Source of the DNA: Alphaproteobacteria bacterium
Lineage (GTDB): Bacteria; Pseudomonadota; Alphaproteobacteria; ATCC43930; CGMCC-115725
Assembly: GCA_021325525.1 (NCBI GenBank)
Contig: JAJPHB010000022.1
Coordinates: forward strand, 1-49,485
DNA: 49,485 nucleotides
Direction of reading: 5' to 3'
Positions within the stretch are counted from its first letter, which is position 1. Each line of letters begins with the position of its first letter. A program made the position numbers and the translations under genes. The notes under the pieces are model-generated. The model made no database searches. It was not told the DNA's origin and saw nothing but the letters and a program-made list of their open reading frames with translations. Shown piece by piece: positions 48,878 through 49,485 of this stretch.

Positions 48878-49485
48878 ATGCGGTACTCGTTTCTGCGGCT
48901 TTTCGGCCATGCTCTCGGCGGGCATCGAGGTTGGGCGCGCGCCTGGCGCGATGCGGCGCCGAAGCCGGCCTATGACGTCGTCATCATCGGCGGCGGCGGC
49001 CACGGCCTCGCGACGGCCTATTATCTCGCCAAGAATCACGGCATCGCCAATGTCGCCGTCCTCGAGAAGGGATGGATCGGCGGCGGCAATACCGGCCGCA
49101 ATACGACCATCATCCGCTCCAACTACCTCTGGGACGACAGCGCGCATCTCTACGAGCATGCGCTGAAGCTGTGGGAAGGGCTGTCGCAGGAGCTCAACTT
49201 CAACCTCATGTTCTCGCAGCGCGGCGTCGTGTCGGTGGCCCAGACCGGCGGCGAGCTCAGCGAGATGCGGCGCCGGGTCGGCGCGCTCCGCCTCAACGGC
49301 ATCGATTCGGAAATGCTGTCCGTCGAGGCGCTGAAGCGCGAGGTGCCGATCCTCGATGTCGGGCGCGGCGCCCGCTACCCCATCCTCGGCGGCATGGTGC
49401 AGCGCCGCGGCGGCACGGCGCGGCACGACGCCGTCGCCTGGGGCTTCGCGCGCGCCGCCGATGCGCGCGGCGTCGACATCATCCA
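48878..49485 (+). CDS. soxB: Sarcosine oxidase beta subunit (partial, runs off the right edge)
   Basis: The open frame has no stop before the window end; 202 residues are visible. It starts [20 protein letters not shown] with a 30-residue lead, then the FAD-binding fold [20 protein letters not shown] and [20 protein letters not shown], which is typical of the heterotetrameric enzyme that demethylates sarcosine to glycine with tetrahydrofolate. His183 in [13 protein letters not shown] lies at the position of the covalent FMN attachment in this family. The rest of the subunit and the soxDAG genes would lie to the right. A GAAGGGCTGGGA stretch precedes ATG 48878. Confidence 0.9.
   Translation, partial: MRYSFLRLFGHALGGHRGWARAWRDAAPKPAYDVVIIGGGGHGLATAYYLAKNHGIANVAVLEKGWIGGGNTGRNTTIIRSNYLWDDSAHLYEHALKLWEGLSQELNFNLMFSQRGVVSVAQTGGELSEMRRRVGALRLNGIDSEMLSVEALKREVPILDVGRGARYPILGGMVQRRGGTARHDAVAWGFARAADARGVDII

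Overview
The window reads as chromosomal DNA of an alphaproteobacterium, most likely order Hyphomicrobiales (Rhizobiales). The support is high GC, the order tig-clpP-clpX-lon-hupB, a 14-gene nuo operon running into birA-coaX-rnj-mce-DUF1467, a short alphaproteobacterial ProRS, a single LolC-type permease with LolD, and intergenic palindromic repeats of the rhizobial kind. Genus cannot be fixed from this sequence.

Layout. 1-1075: an MMPL/RND transporter gene split by a 385-base foreign segment that carries its own promoter and small gene. 1109-6627: a small hypothetical gene and a YciA-type thioesterase on the minus strand; parE, apparently with a leaderless mRNA; a minus-strand alpha/beta hydrolase; an RhlE-type helicase; a lone Lrp/AsnC ligand-binding domain. 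6774-10750: a phage-like ABA-sandwich protein, tRNA-His, the bifunctional NAD(P)HX repair enzyme, malonyl-CoA decarboxylase and a small hypothetical gene. 10918-17864: tRNA-Leu, then the protein quality-control group (trigger factor, ClpP, ClpX, Lon), HU and tRNA-Val. 17954-20413: a PAS-type gene and an aldehyde dehydrogenase lying between tRNA-Val and tRNA-Asp. 20689-35678: nuoA to nuoN (complex I), tightly overlapped except at three junctions that hold palindromic repeats. 35675-39662: biotin ligase, type III pantothenate kinase, RNase J, methylmalonyl-CoA epimerase and a DUF1467 membrane protein. 39676-44570: an accessory block (Tag glycosylase, purine permease, secreted protein, rhodanese, cupin, and an unrecognised 420-residue helical protein behind a CRP-like palindrome). 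44812-48200: proS and lolCD. 48339-49485: a DUF6197-like gene and the start of a sarcosine oxidase beta gene.

How the genes work together. Trigger factor, ClpXP and Lon cover nascent-chain folding and ATP-dependent proteolysis; a heat-shock-like promoter precedes lon. The nuo operon encodes the proton-pumping NADH dehydrogenase, and the genes translationally linked behind it supply biotin attachment, coenzyme A synthesis, RNA decay and the propionate route.

Most of the window is well-known core metabolism. The parts worth a second look are the insertion in the MMPL gene, the repeats inside the nuo operon (one 98-bp pair lies inverted around nuoJKLM), the leaderless parE promoter, the orphan coiled-coil gene with its operator-like palindrome, and a possible structured RNA ending at the terminator near 40.2 kb. 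I saw no CRISPR array, transposase, integrase or recognisable defence operon.
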